A DNA stretch of 64,000 bases from Bradyrhizobium symbiodeficiens (GCF_002266465.3 NZ_CP029427.2:5582501-5646500); one strand, 5' to 3'. Counted from the stretch's first letter, positions 27,306-36,865 are shown. Notes: a model not told the origin generated them from the letters alone. Made by a program: numbers and translations.

Positions 27306-27342
27306 GCCAGCCTGCGGCTCGGTCCGAGCAAACCAATCAGCC

Positions 27343-30300
27343 CTACGGATTCTGCGGCGTCAGGACCAGCGGCGGCTTCGGCTTTGGCCTGGCGGGTGAA
27401 GGACCCGGAGCCGGTTTCACGTCGATGGCGGGCGGCAGCGGCGCAAGCTGTTGACTGGCAAGCGGCGGGCTTGGCGCTGCGGGCGCGGCTTGTGGGGCCT
27501 TCGGCGTCGGCGCGGCTTTCGGCTTCGGCGGCGCGCGGCGCGGATCCTGGCCGGGCAGCGGCACATTGACCGGCGCCTGCTCCGGAGCGGCATCAGGAGA
27601 CACCAGCATCGGCAGCGCCGCGGTCGCCGGCGGCGGTTCGCCACGCTCGATGGCGTCGAGCCGGCGCGTCTCGCGGTCGATGGTGCGCACCGCCAGCCAC
27701 GACGACAGCGGCGCGAGGTCGATGGTGCGATTGAGCCTGTCGGGAGGACCCGCCGCGAACAGCTGGATCTCCGGCGGGGCGCCGGAGAGCCCGGTCATGA
27801 TCGGCGTCAGGCTGGCGCGGATGTCGGCCTGGTCGGCGGGAATGTCGTAGCCGCCGGAGACGATGGCGCGGGCGTTCTTCGCTTCCAGCGGCGTCGCGCC
27901 GACGCGCAAGCGTCCGTCGCGGATCGTGAACGGGATCTGCGCCGAGGCAACCGCGATCGGTGCGGCGGCGAGCGCGGGTTCGACGAGTTGGCGCAGGCGA
28001 TTGTCGTCGGCGACCTGCCCGCCGTCGCTGGCGCGGATGGCGATCTCGAAGGCGCGCGGATTGAGGCCGCCGATTTCCGCGGAGTCCAGCGTCACCGTAC
28101 CGTTGCCGGCGAGCGCGCCGGTGAGCGCCGCGACGCTGCGGCCCTGGCTCGTCAGCGCCATCTGCACCGAGGCGCGCCCCTTCGGCAGCGCGAGAGCGCG
28201 ATAGCGCAGCGCCGCCGCATCGACATTGTTCAGCTCGATGCGCGAGTTCAAGGTCAGGCCGTTGGCGCCGTTGCGTGCGTCAAAGCTCGCCGACATCTCG
28301 CCGCCACCGAGGCCGCCTTTCAGCGCGTCGAGCGCGAGCGACTGGCCGTCGCTCCGGATCGTGCCGCCGAACGGGCGCAGCTCGATGCCGCCGGGCAACA
28401 TCCCGCGCAGCGCCTGGAAGGCGATGCGGCCGCGCCAACCGCTCAACAACCCCGCGCTCAGCGGCTCGCCGGACTCATGCCCAGCGGCGCCGATCGCCAC
28501 CGCGAGCGCCGGCGCGAGATCGAGCGTATCGAGGCCGACTTCACCGTCGACGCTCTTCTCCGGATCCAGCATCACCGCCAGATGACCGCGCAAATGCGAG
28601 CCGGCCGCATTGCCGTCGAGATCGTCGAAAGTCAGGCGGTTGCCCGATAGCCCCACGCGGGAGGACAGGCTGACGACCTGCATCGATTTGTCGGCCGGGC
28701 TGGTCCCGAACAGCGGCGCCAGATTGGCGTTGCGCACGCGCAGGTTCACGCTGGCTTTCGGCCCCGACAATTCGACGCTGCCTTGCGCATCGGCATCCAG
28801 CCCGCCGCCGTTGAGCTTTGCGTTCAATTGCAACGGTCGCCGCCATGCACCGGTCAGCTTGCCTTCGAGTTGCGAAGCGCCCTCGCCTGCGGCCACCACG
28901 CGATCGAGCCCGAGCAGCGCCAGCAGCGCGCCGGCCTGCGGGGTCGACAGTTTCGTGTCCAAGGTGAAGTCACTGTTGCGCAATTTGTCGATATCGATGC
29001 CATTGACGGCCGCCGCTGGCATTTGCGCGGCCAGCGTCGCGGTCGCCTTGAGCTGCGGCGCGTCGAGATCGAGCACGGCGCGGGCGTTGCTGCGATCGGC
29101 ATGCTCGGCATTCCTGTCGAGGCTGAGATCGAGCTTGAGGCGGGTCGCGCCTGGCAACGACGGCATGGCATCGAAGCGGGCCCGCACCGCGGGCGCAAAC
29201 GGCTCGATCAGAGCGGTGAGCTCGCGCAGCGAATTGGCCGAGGATTTCAGCGCGAGCTTGCCGGTGGCCTTGGTGCGGTCGAAGCTGCCGCTCGCCTCGG
29301 TGGTCACGCCGCTGGCCTGGCCGAAGCGCAGTTGCTCCAGCGACAGCGATGCGGGGCCGTAACCAAGCTTGGCCGCGAACGGCCGCAGCTCCTGGCCGGC
29401 GGAGATCGCGCGGCCGATATCGAGCGAGAGTTTGGCCTCTTCCGGCCACTCGCCCTGCGGCCCCGCGAGCGCGCGCACGAAGCTTGCGGCGGCATCGAGG
29501 TCGAGCCGGTCGGCCTTCAGCTCGGCGTCGATCCGCGAACCCTTGCTCGCACCTGTCTGCACGAAGGCGATGCGGCCCTCGACCGCGCCGCCTTCGATGT
29601 CGGCCTTCAGCCTGTCGATGGCGAGATGGTTGGCGGCGATGGTCACGTCGCCGGCGAGGCGCAGCGGCCGCGTGCTGCGGCGGGTGATCTCGCTGCGGCC
29701 CTGCAGCCAGGCCACCAGCGCGTCGGGATCGGAGGATTCGACGCTGAGACGGCCGCTGAAACTGTCGGCGCCCGGGGTTGCGCCGTTGAGCGAGAGCTGC
29801 GTCATGCCGGGCGCACGCAGCTCGAGCCGCTGGAAGGTCCAGGACCGTCCATCGGTCTGCAGCTCTGCCGTGATGTTCTGCAGCGGGCGGCCGCCGAGCA
29901 TGATCTGGTCGGAGTTGAATTCGATCTGCGCCGGGATCGGCGCCTGCGGAATGGCAGCCAGCCCCGCGCGCAGCGCCGGCAGGATGCGGAGCGTCTCGGA
30001 ATCATCCTTGCCCGCGAGCCTGTCGGCATCGACCTGGCGCGCCGACAGCACCGCGCGCAGCAGCGGCGAGGCGCCGAACCTGACATCGCCGACGCCGCCG
30101 AGCTTCAGCGCATTGTCTTCAGCGCCGAAGCTCGCGTCGATCTGCTCGAACTTCGCGCCGGCCGGGTCCGCCCTCAGCTTGGTCGTGAGCTTCCACGGCG
30201 TCGGACCTGCCTCGCCCGCCTTCTTGACCGCCGGCACGGCCAGCGTCAGCGCACCGTCGAATTTCGGCAGGCGATTGTCGAAGGCGAGCACGCCTTCGAG

Positions 30301-30957
30301 GTCGGCGAGGATGGCGCGCTCGCCAGGATCGATGTTGAGGTGAAGACGGGTGGCGCTGCCGTCGGCGCTCGGGCCGGAGGAGACGCGAAAGGGATAACGC
30401 ACCCCATTGGCGGTGAAGCCGCCGTCGCCGCGCACCGAGCCCGCGAGCGAGCGGACGTCGCCGGAGAAGGCGATGTCGTTCAGCTCCAGCGTCGAGCGGC
30501 TGGCGGCATCGTGGAGCGCAATACGGCCGGTGAGATTCAGCCGCTCGATGGCGAGCGAGGCCAGATTGAAGGTGCCGCTCGCGGTGGAGGGCAAGTCGAC
30601 TCGTCCCCTCGCATCCAAGCCGAGATCGACCGCCATGCCGCCCACTGAAAGCTCGGTGGCGCGCCATTCGCCGCGCATCAGGGAGCTGAGGCTGAACTCG
30701 ACGTCGAGCTTGTCGGCGCGCAGGCGGCCGAGATCGTTGTTGCCGCCGAAGGTGACCTGGCGCAGCCGCAGCGTCGGCGCCGGCAGCAGCCGCGCGTCGA
30801 GCTCGCCCGCGACTCGCACCGGCACGCCGATGATCTTGCCAGCCTCTGCCTCGAACTGGGGCCTGAACTGGTTCCAGTCGACATAGGAAGGCCCGATCAA
30901 CGCGGCCAGCAGCGCAATGATGAAGGCAATCGCCAATCCGAGCAGCGTCGTCTGCAC
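27343..30957 (-). CDS. AsmA-family protein, large
   Basis: 1204 aa. One N-terminal membrane anchor (about 4-22), then a short AsmA N-terminal domain (YVDWNQFRPQFEAEAGKIIG) and a long repetitive beta-rich body (about 40-1120), as in bridge-like lipid-transport proteins (AsmA/TamB/YhdP superfamily). It ends with a proline-rich tail (about 1130-1204). The GTG at 30957 was chosen because GAGGGGAG lies just upstream; the TTG at 30975 has none. It probably sits in the periplasm and helps outer-membrane lipid transport or assembly. Confidence 0.85.
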   Translation of the reverse strand: MQTTLLGLAIAFIIALLAALIGPSYVDWNQFRPQFEAEAGKIIGVPVRVAGELDARLLPAPTLRLRQVTFGGNNDLGRLRADKLDVEFSLSSLMRGEWRATELSVGGMAVDLGLDARGRVDLPSTASGTFNLASLAIERLNLTGRIALHDAASRSTLELNDIAFSGDVRSLAGSVRGDGGFTANGVRYPFRVSSGPSADGSATRLHLNIDPGERAILADLEGVLAFDNRLPKFDGALTLAVPAVKKAGEAGPTPWKLTTKLRADPAGAKFEQIDASFGAEDNALKLGGVGDVRFGASPLLRAVLSARQVDADRLAGKDDSETLRILPALRAGLAAIPQAPIPAQIEFNSDQIMLGGRPLQNITAELQTDGRSWTFQRLELRAPGMTQLSLNGATPGADSFSGRLSVESSDPDALVAWLQGRSEITRRSTRPLRLAGDVTIAANHLAIDRLKADIEGGAVEGRIAFVQTGASKGSRIDAELKADRLDLDAAASFVRALAGPQGEWPEEAKLSLDIGRAISAGQELRPFAAKLGYGPASLSLEQLRFGQASGVTTEASGSFDRTKATGKLALKSSANSLRELTALIEPFAPAVRARFDAMPSLPGATRLKLDLSLDRNAEHADRSNARAVLDLDAPQLKATATLAAQMPAAAVNGIDIDKLRNSDFTLDTKLSTPQAGALLALLGLDRVVAAGEGASQLEGKLTGAWRRPLQLNAKLNGGGLDADAQGSVELSGPKASVNLRVRNANLAPLFGTSPADKSMQVVSLSSRVGLSGNRLTFDDLDGNAAGSHLRGHLAVMLDPEKSVDGEVGLDTLDLAPALAVAIGAAGHESGEPLSAGLLSGWRGRIAFQALRGMLPGGIELRPFGGTIRSDGQSLALDALKGGLGGGEMSASFDARNGANGLTLNSRIELNNVDAAALRYRALALPKGRASVQMALTSQGRSVAALTGALAGNGTVTLDSAEIGGLNPRAFEIAIRASDGGQVADDNRLRQLVEPALAAAPIAVASAQIPFTIRDGRLRVGATPLEAKNARAIVSGGYDIPADQADIRASLTPIMTGLSGAPPEIQLFAAGPPDRLNRTIDLAPLSSWLAVRTIDRETRRLDAIERGEPPPATAALPMLVSPDAAPEQAPVNVPLPGQDPRRAPPKPKAAPTPKAPQAAPAAPSPPLASQQLAPLPPAIDVKPAPGPSPARPKPKPPLVLTPQNP

Positions 30958-31099
30958 GGGTCTCCCCTCGGCCAAACCGGCACCCGGACCAAACCCTGGC
31001 CTTCGTGGACTTCAGGCGTGCCGGAACAGCCCCTTATATAGGGGGAAGTGTGGCGAAGTCACAGCGACTGTTGCGCGCGGAGGTTAACGCCGGAGCCGC

Positions 31100-32332
31100 C
31101 TACCAGCTCGCCGGCAGCCGCTTCAGGCCGCGCAGCACGAAGGTCGGCCGCCATTCCGGGTTTTCGATGTCGTCGATGCGCAGATCAGGCAGCCGCCGCA
31201 GCAGCGTGGCAATGGCGATCTCGGCCTCGATGCGCGCCAATTGGGCACCCAGGCAGAAATGGATGCCGCCGCCGAACGACAGCGGCTTCACATTCTGGCG
31301 GGTGACATCCAGCCGGTCGGGCCTGTCGGGATAGACCGCGGGATCGCGGTTGGCCGAGCCGAGCAGGCACAGCACGCTCTCGCCCTTGGGGATCCTCTTG
31401 CCGCCGAGATCCTCGATCTCCTCCAGCGCGACCCGGCCGGTCATCTGTACCGAGGAATCGTAGCGCAAAAACTCCTCGATCGCGCCTTCCATCAGCTCGG
31501 GGCGGGCCTTGAGCAGCGCAAGCTGGTCCGGATTGCGGTGGAGCGCCAAAAGGCCGTTGCCGATCAGGTTCACCGTGGTCTCGTGGCCGGCGCCGAACAA
31601 GAGGATGATGTTGGCGGTCAGTTCCTCGTTGGTGAGCTTGTTGCCGTCCTCCTCGGCCTGCACCAGCTGGGTGGTGAGATCGTCCCCTGGGTTGCGGCGG
31701 CGCAGCTCGAACAGCTGCTGGAAATACATCTGCGCCATCAGGTTGCCCTCGTTGCCCTTCTTGATCTCCTCCGGAGTGAGGGGCACGGGGTCGAGCAGCC
31801 GCCCGCCGTCGCGCGAGCTCTTGTAGAAGACCTCGCGATGGTCCTCGGGGATCCCGAGCATCTCGCAGATGATGGTCACCGGCAGGCGGAAAGCGAAATC
31901 CTCGATCAGGTCCATGTGGCCGCGATCAATCACGGCATCGATGGCCTGGTCGACGATCGCCTGGATGCGCGGCCGCATGTCCTCGACCCGGCGCGCGGTG
32001 AACGCCTTCACGACGAGGCCGCGCAGGCGGGTATGGTCGGGCGGATCGGCTTGCAGCATCCAATGGCTCATGCTGCGGAACACCGGCTCGTCCATGATCT
32101 TCTCGCCATAGCGGCGCGTCGAGCGCTCGACGAAATCCTTGCCGAAGCGCTTGTCGCGCATCACGAGGCTGACGTCGGCGTGGCGACTGGTGACGAACTG
32201 GCCGAACGGCGTCACGTGGACCGGATCGATCGTGCGCAGCCGGTCATAGTGCGGATAGGGGTCGCGGATGAAGTCCGGCGAGAGCGGGTTGAACAGCGGT
32301 CCGCCGCCGGCGCCTTGCACGTGCTCGTTCAT
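31100..32332 (-). CDS. Cytochrome P450
   Basis: 410 aa, a soluble bacterial-type P450. The I-helix motif AGHETT occurs at 248-253, ExxR is Glu287-Arg290, and the haem-thiolate loop FGGGIHFCLG gives Cys360. All key residues are present. It shares a divergent promoter with the TetR gene. Substrate cannot be predicted; close relatives include CYP107/CYP153-like hydroxylases. Ferredoxin and reductase partners are not in the neighbourhood. The start is the ATG about 80 bp below the inverted repeat. Confidence 0.93.
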   Translation of the reverse strand: MNEHVQGAGGGPLFNPLSPDFIRDPYPHYDRLRTIDPVHVTPFGQFVTSRHADVSLVMRDKRFGKDFVERSTRRYGEKIMDEPVFRSMSHWMLQADPPDHTRLRGLVVKAFTARRVEDMRPRIQAIVDQAIDAVIDRGHMDLIEDFAFRLPVTIICEMLGIPEDHREVFYKSSRDGGRLLDPVPLTPEEIKKGNEGNLMAQMYFQQLFELRRRNPGDDLTTQLVQAEEDGNKLTNEELTANIILLFGAGHETTVNLIGNGLLALHRNPDQLALLKARPELMEGAIEEFLRYDSSVQMTGRVALEEIEDLGGKRIPKGESVLCLLGSANRDPAVYPDRPDRLDVTRQNVKPLSFGGGIHFCLGAQLARIEAEIAIATLLRRLPDLRIDDIENPEWRPTFVLRGLKRLPASW

Positions 32333-32414
32333 GGTGACCTCAGATCGGTTGCCGATGACACGAATACGCCGATCGCAGCCCGACTGCCCGGCGTAACCAT
32401 CCCCAAGATTTATC

Positions 32415-32440
32415 AACTCGATACATTGTTGTATCGAGTT
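32415..32440. promoter_or_regulatory. Operator for the TetR regulator
   Basis: A perfect 11-bp inverted repeat (32415-32425 and 32430-32440) separated by 4 bp, in the 131-bp gap between the divergent P450 and TetR genes. Symmetry and length fit a TetR-family binding site. It lies 23 bp before the tetR start and 82 bp before the P450 start, so it could repress both. Confidence 0.85.
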
Positions 32441-32463
32441 GCATTCTGCCCTAACCTCGTCCG

Positions 32464-33090
32464 ATGTCAAGGGTGAGAACCAGGCCGACCAGGGACGACA
32501 CGCGCGACAAATTGTTCGAGGCCGCCGCGCGCGTGTTCGAGCAGGACGGCATCGGCGGCGCCAGCATCGAGGCGATCGCAGCGGCGGCGGGCTTCACCCG
32601 CGGCGCGTTCTATTCGAACTTCAAGAGCAAGGACGAACTGATCATCGCGATGCTCGAGGACCATGTCGAGCAGTCGATCCGGCGTAACCTCGACATCCTC
32701 GCGCAGCACGACAATCTCGACGACTTCATCGCGGCGTTGAAGGCGATGGACCGCAGCCGGCAGGACCCGCTCGGCCGCGCACCGCTCTTACACATGGAGA
32801 TGATCCTGTTCGTCGCACGCGCCGAGAAGCGCCGCCCCGAACTCGCCAAACGCCTGCGCGCGCGGCGCAAACTTGTTGCCGACATCGTCGAGGCGACGTT
32901 GAAGAGCAACGGCAGAGGCGACAAGCTGAACCCGCCCTGGATGGCCTCCATCGTGCTGGCGCTGGAAGACGGCTTCCGTCTGCACCGGCTGATCGATCCC
33001 GAGACGACGCCCGCGGACAGCTTTCTGCGGGCGATCACGGATTTGCGGCGGAGGACGGGGCTGGCGTCGGATGAGGGGGCGTCTTCATAG
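32464..33090 (+). CDS. TetR-family transcriptional regulator
   Basis: 208 aa. The N-terminal helix-turn-helix (about 14-60) reads LFEAAARVFEQDGIGGASIEAIAAAAGFTRGAFYSNFKSKDEL in family-typical order. The C-terminal ligand domain is of the large TetR_C type. It most likely controls the adjacent P450 and itself through the palindrome at 32415-32440, responding to the P450 substrate or a related compound. Confidence 0.92.
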   Translation: MSRVRTRPTRDDTRDKLFEAAARVFEQDGIGGASIEAIAAAAGFTRGAFYSNFKSKDELIIAMLEDHVEQSIRRNLDILAQHDNLDDFIAALKAMDRSRQDPLGRAPLLHMEMILFVARAEKRRPELAKRLRARRKLVADIVEATLKSNGRGDKLNPPWMASIVLALEDGFRLHRLIDPETTPADSFLRAITDLRRRTGLASDEGASS

Positions 33091-33228
33091 ACGCGGCGGG
33101 CTCGAAGCAAGCCGGTCACGAGATTTGTCGCAGGATCGGGCAAGGCACGCCCGCTTTGGGAAAGAAGCTCGATCCGCCCTGGGCCACAAACGAGCGCCAT
33201 CGTTCGAACCCGGGGTTTCGTCCTGCCT

Positions 33229-34149
33229 CAGTTCCCCAGCGGCGCTGCAACGCCGACGTCCCTTGTCGATGCCCTGAAGGCGGCTGGCGGGCTTCCGCCA
33301 GGGGCGCGCGCGAGCTTTTCCTGGGGCCAATGCGTTCGCGGCACCTACGCCCCATCGTATCAGGCCAAGGAGATCACCAAATCCCGCAGCTTCACCAAGC
33401 CATCCCGGGTGCTAGCGCGGTTCGCGGCCGATGGCTGCGCCCCGAACGCCGTGGACATTGGCAGAAGCTCGCTGCGCGGCTTCAGCTTCCGGCTCGGCAG
33501 CGGGGATCAGCGCTCCGAGATCTTCACCCAGAGCGCCCCGGTTCATTTCGCCAGAACGCTCGACCAGATGCTGGCGTTCCTCCAGGCGCGCATGCCGGGA
33601 CCGGACGGCAAGCCTGATACGGCGCAGGTCGAGGCATTCTCCGCCGCCAATCCCGAAACGCTGCGTCAGGCGAGCTATATTGCCGTGCATCCGCCGCCCG
33701 CGAGCCTTGCGTGCACGACCTATTGGGGCGTGCACGCCTTTCCAGCGACGAACGCAAAGGGCGAGACGCGATTCATCAAATTCAAGGTCGCGCCGGTCGG
33801 CGAAGAAGGCAGGCCGCCCGCCGACGCGGCCACAGCCGAGCCCACCGGCTTTCAGCGCGGCGAGCTCGAAGCCCGGATCGGGGCACGCGATGTCAGGTTC
33901 AGCGTGATGGCGCTGCTGGACCGGCCCGGCGACCCCGTGATGGACGTGACCAGCCGTTGGCCCGACGAGGATGCGCGCGAAGCGGTACGCCTCGGAACGA
34001 TCGTGATAACGGGCACGGAATCCGACGAGGCGTGCGACGGGTCCGCGTTCAATCCGGCCTATCTCGCCGAAGGCATCGACCATCCGCCGGACGAGATGTT
34101 TGCAGCGCGCAGCGCCGCCTATGCCATCTCTCAGGCAGGGCGCCGTTGA
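33229..34149 (+). pseudogene. Catalase-related haem protein remnant, no start codon
   Basis: The frame encodes a catalase-like (SrpA-type) domain: SLVDALKAA, RGTYAPSYQAKEI, FTKPSRVLARFAADG, AFSAANPETLRQASYIA, YWGVHAFPATNAKGETRFIKF and the tail RSAAYAISQAGRR with the likely proximal Tyr. No ATG, GTG or TTG occurs in frame between the tetR stop (33090) and a GTG at 33409 inside the domain, so the N-terminus and any signal peptide are missing. The distal-side His of the RAxHAKG-like motif is replaced by Phe (RASFSWG). Probably inactive. A shortened product from the GTG at 33409 is the alternative. Confidence 0.7.
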
Positions 34150-34166
34150 GCCGAACAGCGGGCGGT

Positions 34167-34214
34167 CAGGCTCTTGGACAGGCTCTTGGACAGGTTCTTG
34201 GAGAGGCTCTTGGG
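34167..34214. repeat. Four tandem 12-bp units
   Basis: Units at 34167-34178, 34179-34190, 34191-34202 and 34203-34214. The first two are identical and the others differ by one or two bases. They lie between the convergent catalase remnant and the AraC gene, 8 bp from the latter's stop. They are not a CRISPR array (no spacers). Confidence 0.85.
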
Positions 34215-34221
34215 CGCCCGA

Positions 34222-35154
34222 TCACGTTTCACTTTCCGGCACGCCCTGCGCCTCGCGGCGCCATACTCCCGGGCTGACGCCGACGATCGAGGAAAATACC
34301 CGGGTGAAGTGGCTTTGATTGGCGAACCCCGCCGAGATCGCAATCTCCGCCAGCGACAGGTCGCGCACCGTCATCAATTGCTTGGCCGTGTCCACGCGCT
34401 GGCGCAGCAGCCATTGGTGCGGCGGCAGGCCGGTGGAGACGCGAAATGCACGCGAAAAATGACTGACGGAAAGATCGAACTCGGCTGCGACCTTGCCCAG
34501 TGAAAGCTTTCCGCGGAGATCGGATTCCAACCGTTCGCAAGCCCGCTTGACCTGCCATGGAGCAAGGCCACCGCGCGCCGGCTCGGCGGCGCTCCGCAAT
34601 CCGCCGTAGGTCGCCGCAACATGTGCGGTGAGCGCGAGCATCATGTGGTCGATGAAGAGCTGGTTGGCCTCATCAGGCTGGCGCAACGCCGCCAGGAACG
34701 ACGCGCCGAGATGGCGGATCGTCGTATCGTCATGGCCAACGCCGGGCTGATAGGCGAGTTCGCCGATCCGTGGCGCGCCGCCTTGCCTCGCCATGTCGTC
34801 CAAAGCCGAACGAGGCAGATAGAACAACAGGGAATGGAAGGGCTTGTCGATCACGTAGCGCGGATCGCGTTTCAGGTCGTACAGATATGTGGCGCCGGCC
34901 TGGATATCGCTCTTGATCACGCAGCGGCCGCGCTCCCAGCACTCGCAATCGGCGAAATCGCGAAATTTCAGGCCAACGAGATAGGCATCCTCCGAGGGCA
35001 TCGAATCGGAAAGACGCGGCATGGGATGGTCATCCCGGGTTTCGGTGACGGCGAGCTCGGCGCTACGCAGCGAACGCGTGACCAGCGTTGGCGGCGCATC
35101 TTTCAGATGCAGAAACCGTTCGACTTTCTGCGCGAAGGCAGCTGCCTGTGCCAT
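34222..35154 (-). CDS. AraC-family transcriptional regulator
   Basis: 310 aa. The C-terminal 100 residues hold two helix-turn-helix motifs (KLSLGKVAAEFDLSVSHFSRAFRVSTGLPPHQWL and SLAEIAISAGFANQSHFTRVFSSIVGVSPGVWR). The N-terminal region is a sensing domain of AraC type. The start at MAQAAAFAQ was chosen over an upstream in-frame ATG with no homology. It is divergent from the second AraC gene at 35558. Target is unknown. Confidence 0.88.
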   Translation of the reverse strand: MAQAAAFAQKVERFLHLKDAPPTLVTRSLRSAELAVTETRDDHPMPRLSDSMPSEDAYLVGLKFRDFADCECWERGRCVIKSDIQAGATYLYDLKRDPRYVIDKPFHSLLFYLPRSALDDMARQGGAPRIGELAYQPGVGHDDTTIRHLGASFLAALRQPDEANQLFIDHMMLALTAHVAATYGGLRSAAEPARGGLAPWQVKRACERLESDLRGKLSLGKVAAEFDLSVSHFSRAFRVSTGLPPHQWLLRQRVDTAKQLMTVRDLSLAEIAISAGFANQSHFTRVFSSIVGVSPGVWRREAQGVPESET

Positions 35155-35557
35155 GGACGGATATCTCGGGCTTGGATCTCGTGTGAGAGGAGACTTGGGA
35201 GCGCGGCGCCATCGCCAAATCACGCCCGATTATCCGACATCGCCAAGCGACGGTCCAGACCAGCGCGTCGGAGCGATAGCCGTGTGACGGCCCGCCGCGC
35301 CTCTTGCCTCAGACTGTTTTTCACGAGCAATTTCAACAGGCTTGGACAAATCTCGCGCGATCTTTGTTCAGTGCTCCGGCAGGCGCAACACCGGCTCATC
35401 GTGCATTTGTGAAAGCGCGCGCCGGCTTGGAGCAGGATCGGACAAAGCGTCACCGCTTCAGGAAATACGCTGATCCTTCGCAGTGCATAGAACACCCGCC
35501 GACTCGTACAAGTACGGACACTGATCGAAAGCTCGAGCTGATCAGGAGGACCACGCA
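35155..35557. other. Divergent intergenic region between two AraC genes
   Basis: 403 bp. It must hold promoters for both AraC genes, but I could not pick out convincing hexamers or an inverted repeat. Short frames in it look like chance. A purine-rich AGGAGGA lies just before 35558 and serves as the Shine-Dalgarno of that gene. Confidence 0.5.
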
Positions 35558-36517
35558 ATGACCGGGAGCACTGCACTCATGCGCAATCCCTCGCCCAAGG
35601 GCTTGCCACCCGCGCCGGGCTCACAGCCGGACGATCGCTCGAGTTCCGAGCGACGCGCCGATGCGGAGATGGCGCGCGTGCTCGGGACCGAACCACTTCG
35701 CATGGCATTGGAGTCCTCCGGTGCCGGGATCGCCCATTGGAAACATGATCCGTTGCACGACGTCGTCGAACCCATGAGCCACCACGTGATCATGGCCTAC
35801 AACGGCGTGATGCAACGCATGGAGCGGCGGACGGGAAAATCGGTTGCGATCGGCACGTTTCGTCGCGGGGTCGTGATCATCATTCCAGAAGGATCAAGCT
35901 CCCGATGGGACATTCCGAAGCCTGTCGATGTGGTTCAACTGTATCTTCCCGATGCGACGTTGAAGCGCGTTGCTCGCGAAGCCGAGATCACGGGAGCGGA
36001 CGATCTACTGGAGCGGACGGCGCATCCCGACCCCATTACGTCCCGGCTGCTCCTGAGTGCGGCGGATACGCTGGGAGGCAATGAAGCCCTGGATGCGCTG
36101 TTCCGGCATCAGCTGACAGATCTTCTCGCCACGCGCCTGCTGGTTGCGCACACGGGTTCTCCGACCCCGCTGCAGCCGACCATGGGCGGGCTATCGCCGA
36201 AGATCCTGCTCCGTGCGATCGAACGGTTGCGCTCGGACAGCGATGCGGACGTCTCGCTCGATGCGCTGGCCTCCGATGCCGGACTATCGCGCTTTCACTT
36301 CTGCCGCGCCTTCAAGGAAAGCACCGGGCTTTCCCCGCACTCCTGGCTACGCCAACACCGGCTCGAGCAGGCCATGAACATGCTGCGCGACGGCGACGAA
36401 ACGGTCGTCTCGATCGCCGCGGCGCTGGGCTATTCGTCGCAGACGGCGTTCGCAGCAGCCTTCAGGAAGCTGACCGGTGAGACGCCGAGCGACTGGCGCA
36501 GGCGGCACGCGCGCTAA
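35558..36517 (+). CDS. AraC-family transcriptional regulator
   Basis: 319 aa. The C-terminal DNA-binding domain (about 220-319) has SLDALASDAGLSRFHFCRAFKESTGLSPHSWL and VVSIAAALGYSSQTAFAAAFRKLTGETPSDWR. The N-terminal part (about 50-200) is an AraC ligand domain. A strong AGGAGGA precedes the ATG. It lies upstream of the NDH-2-like and lactamase-fold genes and could control them. A broken copy of its DNA-binding end follows at once. Confidence 0.9.
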   Translation: MTGSTALMRNPSPKGLPPAPGSQPDDRSSSERRADAEMARVLGTEPLRMALESSGAGIAHWKHDPLHDVVEPMSHHVIMAYNGVMQRMERRTGKSVAIGTFRRGVVIIIPEGSSSRWDIPKPVDVVQLYLPDATLKRVAREAEITGADDLLERTAHPDPITSRLLLSAADTLGGNEALDALFRHQLTDLLATRLLVAHTGSPTPLQPTMGGLSPKILLRAIERLRSDSDADVSLDALASDAGLSRFHFCRAFKESTGLSPHSWLRQHRLEQAMNMLRDGDETVVSIAAALGYSSQTAFAAAFRKLTGETPSDWRRRHAR

Positions 36518-36542
36518 CGAGCCTCGCCGATCCGGCCCGTCG

Positions 36543-36767
36543 CGCTACCATTTCTGTCGCACACTCAAGGAAAGCACCGGGCGTTTGCCGCATGCGTAGC
36601 TGCGCCAGCACCGGCTCGAGCAAGCCGTGAAGATGCTGCGCGACCCCGACGTTTCGATCGTCTCGATCACAGCTGCGCTTGGCTATTCCCCGCAGACGGC
36701 GTTCGCGGCCGCGTACAGCAAGCCGAGCGGCGAAAGCCCGAGCGGTCGGCCCAGGCCTAAGCGTTGG
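36543..36767 (+). pseudogene. Duplicated AraC C-terminal fragment with stop codon
   Basis: Starting 26 bp after the AraC stop, the frame reads RYHFCRTLKESTGRLPHA, then a TAG at 36597-36599, then LRQHRLEQAVKMLRD, SIVSITAALGYSPQTAFAAAYSKPSGESP. This mirrors residues of the intact gene from RFHFCRAFKES onward, with the in-frame stop and diverged end. It is a partial tandem duplication that has decayed. A product from an internal ATG (36627) is unlikely. Confidence 0.85.
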
Positions 36768-36865
36768 CAGCAATCGCGCTGCAACCACGGCAATCGCTCT
36801 GGCGCAGCGGCAAATCCGATCCGCTAGATCATCACCATGCCCAGACCAATCGACGGAGACCGAAG

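Noticed and set aside
33201..33216. GTTCGAACCC-like sequence resembling a tRNA T-loop
   Set aside because: No acceptor, D-arm or anticodon stem could be built around it on either strand, and it lies in the frame leading into the catalase remnant.
34167..34214. Possible CRISPR array
   Set aside because: The units are contiguous, 12 bp long and have no spacers; no cas genes occur in the window.
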